A stretch of 64,000 nt of DNA from Rhodococcus sp. 4CII (GTDB lineage: Bacteria > Actinomycetota > Actinomycetes > Mycobacteriales > Mycobacteriaceae), in the NCBI RefSeq assembly GCF_014256275.1, contig NZ_JACCFE010000002.1, positions 5,808,001 through 5,872,000 on the forward strand. Reading direction: 5' to 3'. The notes beneath the pieces were generated by a model. That model ran no database searches. It was not told the DNA's origin and saw only the letters and a program-made list of their open reading frames with translations. Below, piece by piece: positions 26,006 through 34,529 of this stretch. Both the position numbers and the translations under genes were made by a program. Within the stretch, counting starts at the first letter, position 1. Every line of letters begins with the position of its first letter.

Positions 26006-26968
26006 ATGAGACTTGGACTTCGACTGCCCCAGCGAATGGGTACTGATTTGCGTCACGACGTCACGGAGGTAGCCGGCGCCGCCGAACGTGCCGGGTTCGA
26101 CAGCGTCTGGGCCTGGGAGAGATTGTTGTTTCCTGTGGCGCCCCGTGATTCCTTCACTCCGGGCGCGCCGTGGCCGCCCGCGTATCGGCAAGCGGCCGAC
26201 CCACTGACCGTCCTCGCGGCCGCAGCGGTGGTCACCGAGCGAGTCCGACTGGGCACCAGCGTGATAGTCGCCGGCCTTCATCAGCCTCTCCAACTCGCGA
26301 AGAGATTCGCGACCCTCGACCAGATCAGTGGCGGGCGTGTGGTCGCGGGGTTGGGAACGGGCTGGGCGGTGGACGAGTTCGAGGCGGTCGGCATGGCAAA
26401 GTCCGACCGCGGCCGACTGCTCGACGAGACCCTCGACGTCTTCGAGGCAGCCTGGGGTCCGGATCCGGTGACCTACCGCGGGCCACACACGCTCATCGAC
26501 AACGCCTACGTCCTGCCGAAGCCGGCTTCGCCGATCCCCGTCATCTTGGCCGGCGACGTCGATTTCAGCTCCGCTGGAGGTCCCAATGCGCGGGTGCTGG
26601 AACGGATTTCCCGACGTTCCAACGGTTGGATGCCTCTCTTCCCGACCCCCGGCGATGCTGGTGCCGGGAAGCTTCGCACGGCGTGGGACGTGATCCGCCA
26701 GTCGGCGTCCGCCGCCGGGCGCGACCCGTCCGAGATGGAAATGATCGTGGTGGGGAACGTCGCGTTCTCCGAGACTCCGTCCGGCGACGATCGGATCGGC
26801 TTTTCGGGCACGCTTGCACAGATTCTCGACGACATCGCTTCCGTAGCAAGTGCGGGTGCAGATGAGTTGATCCTCGACCTGCACCTGCAGGACTGGTGGC
26901 GGAACACACCCCAGATGCTGGACATGGCTCTCGAGATTCGAGAGCTCGTCTCGGCGGCAGGAGTGTGA
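26006..26968 (+). CDS. LLM-class (F420-type) flavin-dependent oxidoreductase
   Basis: This 320-residue TIM-barrel protein of the luciferase-like monooxygenase family begins MRLGLRLPQRMG. It has the family tract FATLDQISGGRVVAGLGTGW (about 103-122) and a typical C-terminal ending. Actinobacterial members mostly use F420 or FMNH2; the sequence alone does not decide. The substrate is unknown. It is divergent from the XRE regulator and convergent with whiB. Confidence 0.85.
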   Translation: MRLGLRLPQRMGTDLRHDVTEVAGAAERAGFDSVWAWERLLFPVAPRDSFTPGAPWPPAYRQAADPLTVLAAAAVVTERVRLGTSVIVAGLHQPLQLAKRFATLDQISGGRVVAGLGTGWAVDEFEAVGMAKSDRGRLLDETLDVFEAAWGPDPVTYRGPHTLIDNAYVLPKPASPIPVILAGDVDFSSAGGPNARVLERISRRSNGWMPLFPTPGDAGAGKLRTAWDVIRQSASAAGRDPSEMEMIVVGNVAFSETPSGDDRIGFSGTLAQILDDIASVASAGADELILDLHLQDWWRNTPQMLDMALEIRELVSAAGV

Positions 26969-27012
26969 CCAGGAGACAGCGCGATACGCTACACCTGGAC
27001 CCGTTGCCGTCG

Positions 27013-27306
27013 TCACGATGCGGTGGATCGCTCGAGAATCTCTTTGCGTTCCCATTCGGTCAGTCCTCCCCAGATGCCGTACGGCTGCGCCGTCTCGAGC
27101 GAGTACCGGCGGCAGTGGTTGCGGGCGGTGCAGCCTTCGCAGATGCCGCGGGCGATGTTCTCTCGGAGATGGCGGGCGTGGTCTGTTTCGCTCTCCGGAG
27201 CGAAGAAGAAATAGTCGCCCACCGCAGTGCAGTCGGCTGATTCACGCCAGCGGCACGGATCCGCTGTCAGTCGATCATGAAATACCGGGACAGTCGTCAG
27301 TGCCAT
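27013..27306 (-). CDS. WhiB-family iron-sulfur transcription factor
   Basis: The 97-residue protein has four 4Fe-4S cysteines in the WhiB pattern: Cys26, then Cys56-x2-Cys59-x5-Cys65. The G[IV]WGG turn is at 77-81 (GIWGGLTEWERK) and a basic C-terminus follows. An extra Cys18 is present. WhiB proteins bind sigma factor and respond to redox or NO. The ATG at 27306 overlaps the malic enzyme end by 10 bases, so it may be translated from the same message. Which WhiB class it belongs to is not clear. Confidence 0.92.
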   Translation of the reverse strand: MALTTVPVFHDRLTADPCRWRESADCTAVGDYFFFAPESETDHARHLRENIARGICEGCTARNHCRRYSLETAQPYGIWGGLTEWERKEILERSTAS

Positions 27307-28496
27307 GCGGTGACAAGGTCCGCCCGCGCTGCGGCGGCGACTGCCTCCGCGACAGCGGGGGCCACGCGAGGATCGAGCGGGCTGGGAACGATCTTGTCCA
27401 CAGCCAGCTCGTCACCGACGACCGAGAGGATGGCCTCGGCGGCGGCAAGTTTCATGCCCTCGGTGATCCGGCGGGCACCGGCGTCCAGGGCGCCGCGGAA
27501 CACACCGGGGAAGGCGAGCACGTTGTTGATCTGGTTCGGGAAATCGCTGCGCCCGGTGGCGACGATCGCCGCGTGCTTGCGGGCGACGTCGGGGTGGATC
27601 TCCGGGTCCGGGTTCGACAGCGCGAACACGATGGAGTTCTCCGCCATGGTCGCGATCAGTTCCTCCGGCACCGTGCCCGCGGACACCCCGAGGAACACGT
27701 CCGCACCGTCCAGGGCCTCGACGATGCCGCCGCGGCGTGCGGCCGGGTTGGTGCGGGCCGCCAAATCCACCTTCACCGCGTTCAGATCCTGGCGGTCGGC
27801 GGAGACGATGCCCTTCGAATCGAGGACCGTCACGTCGGCGATGCCGGCGGCGAGCAGGATGTTCGCACACGCCACGCCGGCGGCACCGGCCCCGGAGATC
27901 ACCACCCGCAGCGAGGACAGGTCCCGGTCCTGGACCTTGACCGCACCCTTGAGCGCGGCGAGGACGACGATGGCGGTGCCGTGCTGGTCGTCGTGCATGA
28001 CCGGGCAGTCCAGCGCCTCGATGACCCGTTGTTCGATCTCGAAGCAGCGCGGGGCGGAGATGTCCTCCAAATTGACCGCCCCGAAGCTCGGGCGCAGCCG
28101 GATCAGGGTCTCGACGATCTCGTCGGGGTCCTTCGTGTCCAGGACCAGGGGGATCGAGTTCAGGCCGGCGAAGTTCTTGAACAGCGCGGACTTGCCCTCC
28201 ATCACCGGAAGCGAGGCGCGGGGGCCGATGTCGCCGAGACCGAGGACCGCGGAGCCGTCGGAGACGACGACCACGAGGCGGTTGGTCCAGGTGTACCGGT
28301 CGGCGAGGGTCTCGTCGGCCGCGATGGCGCGGGAAACCTGCGCGACACCGGGGGTGTAGGCGATCGACAGATCGCGTTGATTGTCCAGCGGGGTGGTCAA
28401 CTCGACGGACAGCTTCCCGCCGATGTGGCCGGCGAAGATCTCTTCGTCGGTCAACTCGACCTTCTGCGGTGTGGTGGGTTCGGACACGACAGTCAT
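27297..28496 (-). CDS. NAD(P)-dependent malic enzyme (short, stand-alone)
   Basis: The 399-residue protein has the malic-enzyme N-terminal domain (SIAYTPGVAQVSRAIA, GLGDIGPRASLPVMEGKS), a metal-binding tract (VMHDDQHGTAIVV) and the NAD domain (RVVISGAGAAGVACANILL). It decarboxylates malate to pyruvate with reduced cofactor. The length fits the bacterial form without the phosphotransacetylase tail. It follows the P450 cluster on the same strand and could supply NAD(P)H, but an operon link is not proved. Confidence 0.92.
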   Translation of the reverse strand: MTVVSEPTTPQKVELTDEEIFAGHIGGKLSVELTTPLDNQRDLSIAYTPGVAQVSRAIAADETLADRYTWTNRLVVVVSDGSAVLGLGDIGPRASLPVMEGKSALFKNFAGLNSIPLVLDTKDPDEIVETLIRLRPSFGAVNLEDISAPRCFEIEQRVIEALDCPVMHDDQHGTAIVVLAALKGAVKVQDRDLSSLRVVISGAGAAGVACANILLAAGIADVTVLDSKGIVSADRQDLNAVKVDLAARTNPAARRGGIVEALDGADVFLGVSAGTVPEELIATMAENSIVFALSNPDPEIHPDVARKHAAIVATGRSDFPNQINNVLAFPGVFRGALDAGARRITEGMKLAAAEAILSVVGDELAVDKIVPSPLDPRVAPAVAEAVAAAARADLVTAWH

Positions 28497-28553
28497 GGAA
28501 GCTCTTTTCTCTGAACGACTTGGCGAAGTGGCGGAGGACTCTCCTCGGGACCC

Positions 28554-29072
28554 TCAGAGGGCCATCGGAGCCATGCCCAGGATCATCAGTGCGGAACCCG
28601 TTGCCGCGGTCTTGACGCCGACGCGTTCGGGGCGCGGGGTGGAGCGGAAGAGGTGCAGGGTCAACAGTGCCCAGCACACCAGCACGGTGAGGGGAAGCCA
28701 GCCGGTCGAGATTCCTGCGCCGCCGTGATGGTGGCCGGAGGGTGCCGGCGCCGACGCCGCCGGGGCGGGAGCGGACATCGGGGCCAGGAGCAGCAACATC
28801 CCCATCGCCGTGAGATCGACCGCGCAGGGAACCGCGGTCCGGCGGTGCATGGTCTCACCGGTGACGAACACGGCGAGCGTGATGAGAACGGCACCCTCGA
28901 GCAGGTGAATTCCTGCCGGCACGCGGGGGATCATCATCGCGACCATGGACACCGCCATCGCACCGTGCGCGATCCGGACTCGGCAGTGCGTTCCATGTGC
29001 CCGCCACATCGGGACGAGTGCCCCGACCGCTCCGGCGAACATCGTCGCGTACGCGACTGGGATATCGAACAT
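28554..29072 (-). CDS. Six-helix membrane protein (DUF5134-like)
   Basis: The 172-residue protein has about six hydrophobic segments (VAYATMFAGAVGALVPMW at the N-terminus, LILGM-type segment at the C-terminus) and a loop with GHHHGG near residue 115. It resembles actinobacterial DUF5134 proteins, whose function is not known. ATG 29072 is chosen because GAGAG lies 5 bases upstream; the frame is open further but those residues are arginine-rich and unlike the family. The histidine loop could bind metal. Confidence 0.7.
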   Translation of the reverse strand: MFDIPVAYATMFAGAVGALVPMWRAHGTHCRVRIAHGAMAVSMVAMMIPRVPAGIHLLEGAVLITLAVFVTGETMHRRTAVPCAVDLTAMGMLLLLAPMSAPAPAASAPAPSGHHHGGAGISTGWLPLTVLVCWALLTLHLFRSTPRPERVGVKTAATGSALMILGMAPMAL

Positions 29073-29133
29073 CGTCACTCTCGGATCTTCTTCAGAGGCC
29101 GGCCCTCGACGACAGCGCCGAGGGCCGAGAACA

Positions 29134-29571
29134 CTACGGTGCCACGGGGTAGTGGCTGGTGATGGCAACCCGGTTCCAGGCGTTCATCACGATCGCAAGC
29201 CAGCTGATCGCGGACACCTGCTCGTCCGTGAGGGAGCCGTCATCCCAGGTGCGCCGTTCCGGAACGGCGAGGCCGGTGACCTGTTCGGCGAGAGCGAGCG
29301 CCGCGCGCTCCTGGTCGCTGAAATACTGCGCCTCCCACCACGCCGCGACGACCGCGAGTCGATCCGCCTTCTCTCCCTTGGCGAGAGAGTCGCGGGTGTG
29401 CATGCGAAGGCAGAAGGCGCAGCCGTTCAGCTGGGAGACGCGGATCTTCACCAACTCCACCAGGAGCGGATCCACGCCCGCCGCATTCAGGGTCGATTTC
29501 ACTTCCGCATCCAGCGTCACCAGGCTCTTGTAGACGGCCGGGTGCTGCTTGCCGATATTCACGCTGCTCAT
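29134..29571 (-). CDS. AhpD-like / carboxymuconolactone-decarboxylase-family protein
   Basis: The 145-residue all-helical protein has the AhpD core CAFCLRMH (about 51-58), the CxxC-x3-H pattern of alkylhydroperoxidase-D-like proteins, with a proton-relay Glu upstream. Members reduce peroxides or act as decarboxylases; many are uncharacterised. The ATG overlaps the esterase stop (ATGA), so both belong to the P450-containing operon. A protective role against peroxide leaking from the P450 system is plausible but inferred. Confidence 0.88.
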   Translation of the reverse strand: MSSVNIGKQHPAVYKSLVTLDAEVKSTLNAAGVDPLLVELVKIRVSQLNGCAFCLRMHTRDSLAKGEKADRLAVVAAWWEAQYFSDQERAALALAEQVTGLAVPERRTWDDGSLTDEQVSAISWLAIVMNAWNRVAITSHYPVAP

Positions 29572-30527
29572 AATGTTCCTTTCGGTTGGGTTGTCGATTG
29601 GTTGTGGGACTGAATGTTTGAGTCGACCGCCCGGTTGACGTGCGCGACTATCACCTCGTACATCCGCCGTGTTATCTCGGTCTCGTCGGTCATGATGTCG
29701 TAACCGTGATCGACACCGCGCACCTCGACGTATTCGGCGAGCGCGCCGACCGCCTCGAGTTTGTCCGCGTATCGCCTGGCTTCAGTGCGCAGGCGGTCGA
29801 ACTCCGCGGCGATGACCAATGCCGGTGCGATACCTGCTATGCCGTTGGCGTTGTCTCCCCATGCCGGCGAGACGAACCGGTGACTACGCTGCGCGCGATC
29901 GGGGGTGTAGGCGGTGTCGAACACCTCACACAACCAGGGCTGCAGAACGGCTTTCGAGCCCAGCGGCGACGGCTTGTGGGAGGGGGGCGTCATAATATCG
30001 AGCGGCGGGTAATGCAGAATCTGCAACGCGATGGCGGGACCGTCGTTCTCCAGCGACATCCGTGACACGGCTGCTGACAGATTGCCTCCCGCGCTCTGGC
30101 CACCGACGCACAACCGCGTGCCGTCCCACTCACGCTCCGGTCCTGATGCCCACTGAACTACATCGTAGAACTGCTCGGCGGGCGTGGGAAACCGTTTGCC
30201 CGGGGCCAACGCGTAATCCGTGTTGAGCACGAAGACATTGGCATGGGCGGCAAGGAAGCGGCACCAGGCGTCGTCCTGTTCTCGGTGTCCCACGACGAAG
30301 CCACCGCCGTGAGCATTCACGTACACTCCGGGGGTGCCTGTCGGAGACTGCGGGGGATAGATGGTCGCAGCGACCGGACCGTGACGCGTTTCGATGCTGA
30401 TGTCGGTTGTGCGGATGGTGATTTCAGGGAACCGAGGTTCGACGGCAGGGTGGATCGCAGCGTTGATCTTGGCGGCGAACCTGCGGGCAATGATGTCGGC
30501 CACCGACCGTCGCGACAGTATTGACAT
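29568..30527 (-). CDS. Alpha/beta hydrolase, hormone-sensitive-lipase-type esterase
   Basis: The 319-residue esterase has the HGGGFVVGH oxyanion motif (about 74-82), the nucleophile elbow GGQSAGGNLSAAV, the late Asp (EFDRLRTEARRYADKL) and the catalytic His in GVDHGYDI. ATG 30527 follows GAGAATCC. The longer open frame upstream is the cupin-esterase linker. That linker recurs at about 39.4 kb in front of another gene. It probably cleaves an ester or lactone intermediate made by the P450 system. Confidence 0.9.
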   Translation of the reverse strand: MSILSRRSVADIIARRFAAKINAAIHPAVEPRFPEITIRTTDISIETRHGPVAATIYPPQSPTGTPGVYVNAHGGGFVVGHREQDDAWCRFLAAHANVFVLNTDYALAPGKRFPTPAEQFYDVVQWASGPEREWDGTRLCVGGQSAGGNLSAAVSRMSLENDGPAIALQILHYPPLDIMTPPSHKPSPLGSKAVLQPWLCEVFDTAYTPDRAQRSHRFVSPAWGDNANGIAGIAPALVIAAEFDRLRTEARRYADKLEAVGALAEYVEVRGVDHGYDIMTDETEITRRMYEVIVAHVNRAVDSNIQSHNQSTTQPKGTL

Positions 30528-30529
30528 GG

Positions 30530-30615
30530 ATTCTCGTTTCGTTTCGATTGCGCGACGTGGAGCCGCGGTGGTGGTCAGCCCTGGTGCTGACGCGCGCTGG
30601 GGTGGCGCAGATGGT
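30530..30615 (-). repeat. Linker repeat, left copy (cupin end to next gene)
   Basis: The last codons of the cupin gene plus the linker CGTCGCGCAATCGAAACGAAACG before the esterase recur, in the opposite orientation, at 39409-39486. Similarity by eye is about 80% over about 75 bases. Confidence 0.7.
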
Positions 30616-30985
30616 CGCGGGCGATGATCTCTTCCGGTTCGAGCATGGTGATCATGTCCACGTCGGGAGCGCAGATGCACACCGCGACGAACCGGCTCCA
30701 GGCCTGCGGATCGGGATTGGAGACCTGGTAGTGCACGACGTCGCCGCCGGGTTCCCAGAATGCTTCGCCCGCAGCAATTACCCGGGGTTCTTCGCCCTCC
30801 AGTTCGAAGAAGATGCTGCCCTCCAGTACGTAACCGAACACCGGTCCGGAGTGGCGATGCGGGGCGAGTCCGGGGTCGGCCGGCGGGAGTTCGACGAGTT
30901 GGGTCATCGCGTGCGAACCCTCGGGAATGGCGGGTGGGGTGGCGCAGAGCAGGTCGGTGACCTGGACGTTTCCTTTAGCCAACAT
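30575..30985 (-). CDS. Small cupin-domain protein
   Basis: The 136-residue single-domain cupin has the metal boxes HRHSGPVFGYVLEG (about 43-56) and PGGDVVHYQVSN (about 79-90). Small cupins of this type sit in many catabolic operons as isomerases, dioxygenases or ligand sensors; the activity is unknown. It lies between the MoaF-like and esterase genes, 12 bases from the former. The gene's first 11 and last 12 codons, joined, recur at 39372-39443. Confidence 0.85.
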   Translation of the reverse strand: MLAKGNVQVTDLLCATPPAIPEGSHAMTQLVELPPADPGLAPHRHSGPVFGYVLEGSIFFELEGEEPRVIAAGEAFWEPGGDVVHYQVSNPDPQAWSRFVAVCICAPDVDMITMLEPEEIIARDHLRHPSARQHQG

Positions 30986-30997
30986 GGGTGTGTCCTC

Positions 30998-31819
30998 TCA
31001 GAAGGTGGTGTTTCGTACCGTGTGACTGACTAGCTCGCCTACTGCGCCGAAGGTGAAGTGCGTTGGCAGTTCACCTGTCTCGTCGAGGCCGAAGAGGGCT
31101 CCGTACGATCGCAGGGACGTGATGTCGCGGTGATCGGCAATGGTGACCGCCGCGAAGGGGAGAACCTTTTCCCGCGAGGCAAAGACGTAGATTCCGGGAC
31201 GTAGTTCATAGGTCGTGCACTCGTCGGTGTCCGCAAGTCCGGCAGCGGGCCCGGCCAAGCAGTGCCACGTGTACGAATGCGGTCCGAGGTAGACGTGCTC
31301 GTAGCTGTGTTCGTCGCTGTAGGTCCACTGCACTCTTCGGCCCAGGAGTGCGGTCGTGGGTGCCGGTTCCGGCCCGCGCGTCGCCAGTCCTTCGATGCGG
31401 CCCTGCAGGAAGTTGTGTTGCACCCGGGTCCGGCCCTCGGCCGGATCTCCGATCGTGCTCACGATGGCGAGGCTGCGTCCGTGTTCGAAGTCGAGAACGA
31501 GGCTGACTGCTGTATTCGGCACGTTGTCGCGATGATGGAATTGCGTGTACACCAGTCCCTCTGCGACGTCGAAGGCCTCGTAGTCGTCCTTTCCGGACAT
31601 CACCGGGTGTGGGTCGCCGGGCCCGGGCTCGTAGCTCCACTCGACGGTCGTCGTGCCGAAACGGTGTGACACCCGGCTGCCCTGGGAGTTCGTGAACACG
31701 ATGTCGCGGCCGGCCACACTGCTCGACCTGACGGCCTTGTTGCCGTCGAATCCCGGCACCAGTCGGTCCAGGGGCGGCCAGGTCCTGGTGTCGGAGAAGT
31801 CGATGGAGTTGTTGGTCAT
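30998..31819 (-). CDS. MoaF-like protein
   Basis: The 273-residue protein begins DFSDTRTWPPLDRLVPGFDG, the usual opening of MoaF-family proteins, and has their two lipocalin-like repeats with TTTVEWSYEP and SYTWHCLAGP. MoaF was named from molybdenum-cofactor gene neighbourhoods, but many members sit in aromatic or terpene catabolic operons. Here no Mo genes are near, so a ligand-binding or enzymatic role in the P450 pathway is more likely. ATG 31819 is the best start. Confidence 0.8.
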   Translation of the reverse strand: MTNNSIDFSDTRTWPPLDRLVPGFDGNKAVRSSSVAGRDIVFTNSQGSRVSHRFGTTTVEWSYEPGPGDPHPVMSGKDDYEAFDVAEGLVYTQFHHRDNVPNTAVSLVLDFEHGRSLAIVSTIGDPAEGRTRVQHNFLQGRIEGLATRGPEPAPTTALLGRRVQWTYSDEHSYEHVYLGPHSYTWHCLAGPAAGLADTDECTTYELRPGIYVFASREKVLPFAAVTIADHRDITSLRSYGALFGLDETGELPTHFTFGAVGELVSHTVRNTTF

Positions 31820-31881
31820 GCGTGCTTGCTCCGTTCGTAGCGTTCGGTAGTACTCGAGAGTGCTCGGCGCGCGGGCGCCGA

Positions 31882-33144
31882 TCAGGTGAGGATCGGATTC
31901 TTTTCGACATCCCAACTGACGTGCAGCGACTCCGGGCCTCGGAACGAGGTGTTCGGGACGTAGTGGAACTCCTGCTGGTCGAGAGTCATGTGGGGCAGGC
32001 GTCGCGTCAGTTCCTCCAGATAGATGATCATCTCCAGCCGGGCGAGATGGTTACCCAGGCACATGTGTGTTCCCGCGCCGAATGCGATGTGCGCCTTGGC
32101 GTCTCGGTCGATGTCGAATCGTTCGGGATCGTCGAACACGGAGCCGTCCTGGTTCGCCGACGCGATCACCATGAGGATCTTTCCGCCCGCGGGAATGGTC
32201 ACGTCGCCGACCTGCACGTCTTGCTTCGCGACTCGGCGCCACGCGGCCACCGAGGGATTGAGTCGCAGGCACTCCTCGACCGCCGCGGGGATCAGGGAGG
32301 GGTCCGCGCACAGGCGATCCCACTGGTCGCGGTTCCTCAGCAGAGTGACGACCGCGTTCGCGGTGGCATTCGTCGTAGTTTCGTGGGCAGCCATCGCGCC
32401 GCCCATGACGTTCGTCTGCAGCCAGGTATCGGAGATGACGTCAGGGTTCTCACGCTGCATCTTGATCGCATGACCCAACCACCCTGGTGGATTGTCGAGT
32501 TCCTTGAGTTTCCCGATGACGCGCTCACCCATCTCCCAGAACTGGCCCAGGCCGTCGGCGGCTCGGATCTGCTCCTCGGGGCTGGGCCGCCCCCACACGA
32601 ATTCGGTCATGGACGTGGCGAGCTTGCGTACGGTGTCTACGTCCTCCTCGGGAATCCCCAAGAACTGCAGAGCGACCAAACAGGGGATGTCCCAGAGCAT
32701 ATCGGCGACGAGATCGGCATGACCCTGATCGACGAAGCGGTCGATGTAGGTGTTCGTCGTCTCCCGAATGTAGGGAGCGAGGGGGTCGATACGGTCCGGC
32801 ATGAATGCGGGAGCGTTCAGCCGGCGGTACTGCCGGTGCATGGGCGGGTCGGAATCCGCGAGGACGGGGCAGGGTGCGAAGTTGTACTTGCCGAGCTGCT
32901 CGCCGGCCTCCTCGGAGGGGGGTGTGACCGGCGTCAGCGTGATGGCCGCAGAGAACTGATTGAATTGGCTGAAAACTGATTTCACGTCTTCGTGCCGCGT
33001 GACGACCCAGTAGTCCGAGTCGTCGTTGTAGAACACCGGTTGACTCTCGCGGGCCCACGCCAGCGAGGCCCCCGGATTTTCCTGATATTCGTGGTCGAAG
33101 AACGAGAATCCTGCGGCGGTATGAGCGACCGGGCACCCAGTCAT
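31882..33144 (-). CDS. Cytochrome P450
   Basis: This 420-residue soluble P450 has the I-helix tract GGAMAAHETTTNA (about 246-258), the K-helix ExxR in EECLRLNP, and the haem loop FGAGTHMCLGNHLARLE with the Cys ligand. It is a class whose electrons come from a separate protein. The gene 24 bases upstream encodes a PDR-type FMN/2Fe-2S reductase, the obvious partner, as in CYP116-like systems but as two polypeptides. The substrate is unknown; esterase, MoaF and cupin neighbours point to catabolism of an organic compound. Confidence 0.93.
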   Translation of the reverse strand: MTGCPVAHTAAGFSFFDHEYQENPGASLAWARESQPVFYNDDSDYWVVTRHEDVKSVFSQFNQFSAAITLTPVTPPSEEAGEQLGKYNFAPCPVLADSDPPMHRQYRRLNAPAFMPDRIDPLAPYIRETTNTYIDRFVDQGHADLVADMLWDIPCLVALQFLGIPEEDVDTVRKLATSMTEFVWGRPSPEEQIRAADGLGQFWEMGERVIGKLKELDNPPGWLGHAIKMQRENPDVISDTWLQTNVMGGAMAAHETTTNATANAVVTLLRNRDQWDRLCADPSLIPAAVEECLRLNPSVAAWRRVAKQDVQVGDVTIPAGGKILMVIASANQDGSVFDDPERFDIDRDAKAHIAFGAGTHMCLGNHLARLEMIIYLEELTRRLPHMTLDQQEFHYVPNTSFRGPESLHVSWDVEKNPILT

Positions 33145-33168
33145 TGTTTTCCTCTCTTCGGTGGGCTG

Positions 33169-34185
33169 TCAGAGGTCGAGTGTGATCTTCGGGCAGGCGG
33201 CTCTACTGATGCAGATCATCAATGTGCTGTTTTCTTCCTGCTCTGTGGGGCTGAGCACTGAATCGCGGTGGTCGGCCAGGCCGGACACGATATTTGTTTC
33301 GCAGGTTCCGCACGTGCCTTCGGAACAGGAGAATGGTGCGGGTATGCCGACGGCTCGTGCTGCGTCGAGAATCGATTGATCCGATCCGACCGAGACGGTG
33401 ATGCCGCTTCGCACGAATTCGACTTCGAATTCATCGAGGACCGGTGCGTCAGTCGGAGTTTTGGGAGTAAATCGCTCCAGATGAATTTCATCGATATTGT
33501 CGAGCTCGGCGGCTATCTCCTCCGCAGCACACAGCAGGCTCTCGGGGCCGCACACGTATACCGCGGTATCGGGAGTGGCACCCGCAAGGATGCGAGGGAG
33601 GTCGATGCGCCCGTCGATGTCGGCCGGAACCAAGGTCACGCGGTCGCGGTGGGCCTGTTTCAAGCCGCCTGCGAATGGCATGTTGCGTCGGCTGCGGCCT
33701 CCGTATATCAAGGACCATTCGGCTCCTGCCCGCTCGACCGACGTGATCATCGGGAGGAACGGGGTGATTCCGATTCCTCCGGCAATGAACAGGTAGCGGG
33801 GTGCGTCGACGAGGTGAAAGTTGTTTCGTGGCCCACGGACGGTGACGCTTTCGCCTTCGTGCACTTCGTGATGAAGGCGTGTGGAGCCGCCTCGGCCGTC
33901 GGGTTGGTACAGGACGCTCACCTGCCACGAACGACGGTCGCCAGGTTCACCGCAGAGGGAGTACTGCCGGATCATGTCCGGTCCGAGTACGACGTCGATG
34001 TGTGAACCCGGCGTCCACCCGGGGAGGTCTCGACCGTCGGCGCGGACCAGGGTCAGCTGCGTGACGGTGTCGGTGATCGGCGTCTTGGCCTTGATTTCCA
34101 TCGCGAGGTCTTCGTGTGCCTGATTCGCGGTGTCCGCTCGCCGAGGCTGTGGGCCGGAGTGTCGGGCCTCGAACTGCGATGCCAT
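33169..34185 (-). CDS. Phthalate-dioxygenase-reductase-type FMN/[2Fe-2S] reductase
   Basis: The 338-residue protein has an FMN-binding barrel (RQYSLCGEP, about 72-80), an NAD(P)H domain (IAGGIGITPFLPMI) and a C-terminal plant-type 2Fe-2S domain (CSEGTCGTC, final Cys in MICISRA). Domain order matches phthalate dioxygenase reductase. It should give electrons from NAD(P)H to the P450 encoded next. ATG 34185 begins MASQFEARHSG after GGAGT. It is the first gene of the minus-strand operon. Confidence 0.92.
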   Translation of the reverse strand: MASQFEARHSGPQPRRADTANQAHEDLAMEIKAKTPITDTVTQLTLVRADGRDLPGWTPGSHIDVVLGPDMIRQYSLCGEPGDRRSWQVSVLYQPDGRGGSTRLHHEVHEGESVTVRGPRNNFHLVDAPRYLFIAGGIGITPFLPMITSVERAGAEWSLIYGGRSRRNMPFAGGLKQAHRDRVTLVPADIDGRIDLPRILAGATPDTAVYVCGPESLLCAAEEIAAELDNIDEIHLERFTPKTPTDAPVLDEFEVEFVRSGITVSVGSDQSILDAARAVGIPAPFSCSEGTCGTCETNIVSGLADHRDSVLSPTEQEENSTLMICISRAACPKITLDL

Positions 34186-34529
34186 GGGGACTCCTTCGAA
34201 TTTCGGCCGGATGCCCCGGCGTGGACTGTGGTGCACGAGGCCACGTCGGCGACGTGGTGTACTCGTGGCCGACCGGCCCGTCGTTTTCGGCCTCGCCGTC
34301 GGGCGACTTCCATAGGGGAGGTCACAACGTCCGGCCCGTTGTAATCTGCCGCACTGTGCGATCGCGCACATGGGGTAAATCACGGAAGGTGGTACGGAAG
34401 TTGCGGGGTTCCGTACCGGGCGTGGCCGGCGGCGCACACGAAGAAACGGCTCTGAACCGCGAGTTCTCACGGACGGACGCCGTCAGGCGTCGAAGTCGGC
34501 GCGTCCCGTGCTGCGGGTGCGTGGTCCGG
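34186..34529 (-). promoter_or_regulatory. P450 operon upstream region with a 9-9-9 inverted repeat
   Basis: This 344-base gap has no gene. It holds a perfect inverted repeat, GGTACGGAA (34391-34399) and TTCCGTACC (34409-34417) with a 9-base spacer, about 206 bases before the reductase start. The size and perfect arms suggest an operator, perhaps for the LuxR-type protein encoded just upstream. I cannot place convincing -35/-10 boxes. Confidence 0.5.
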
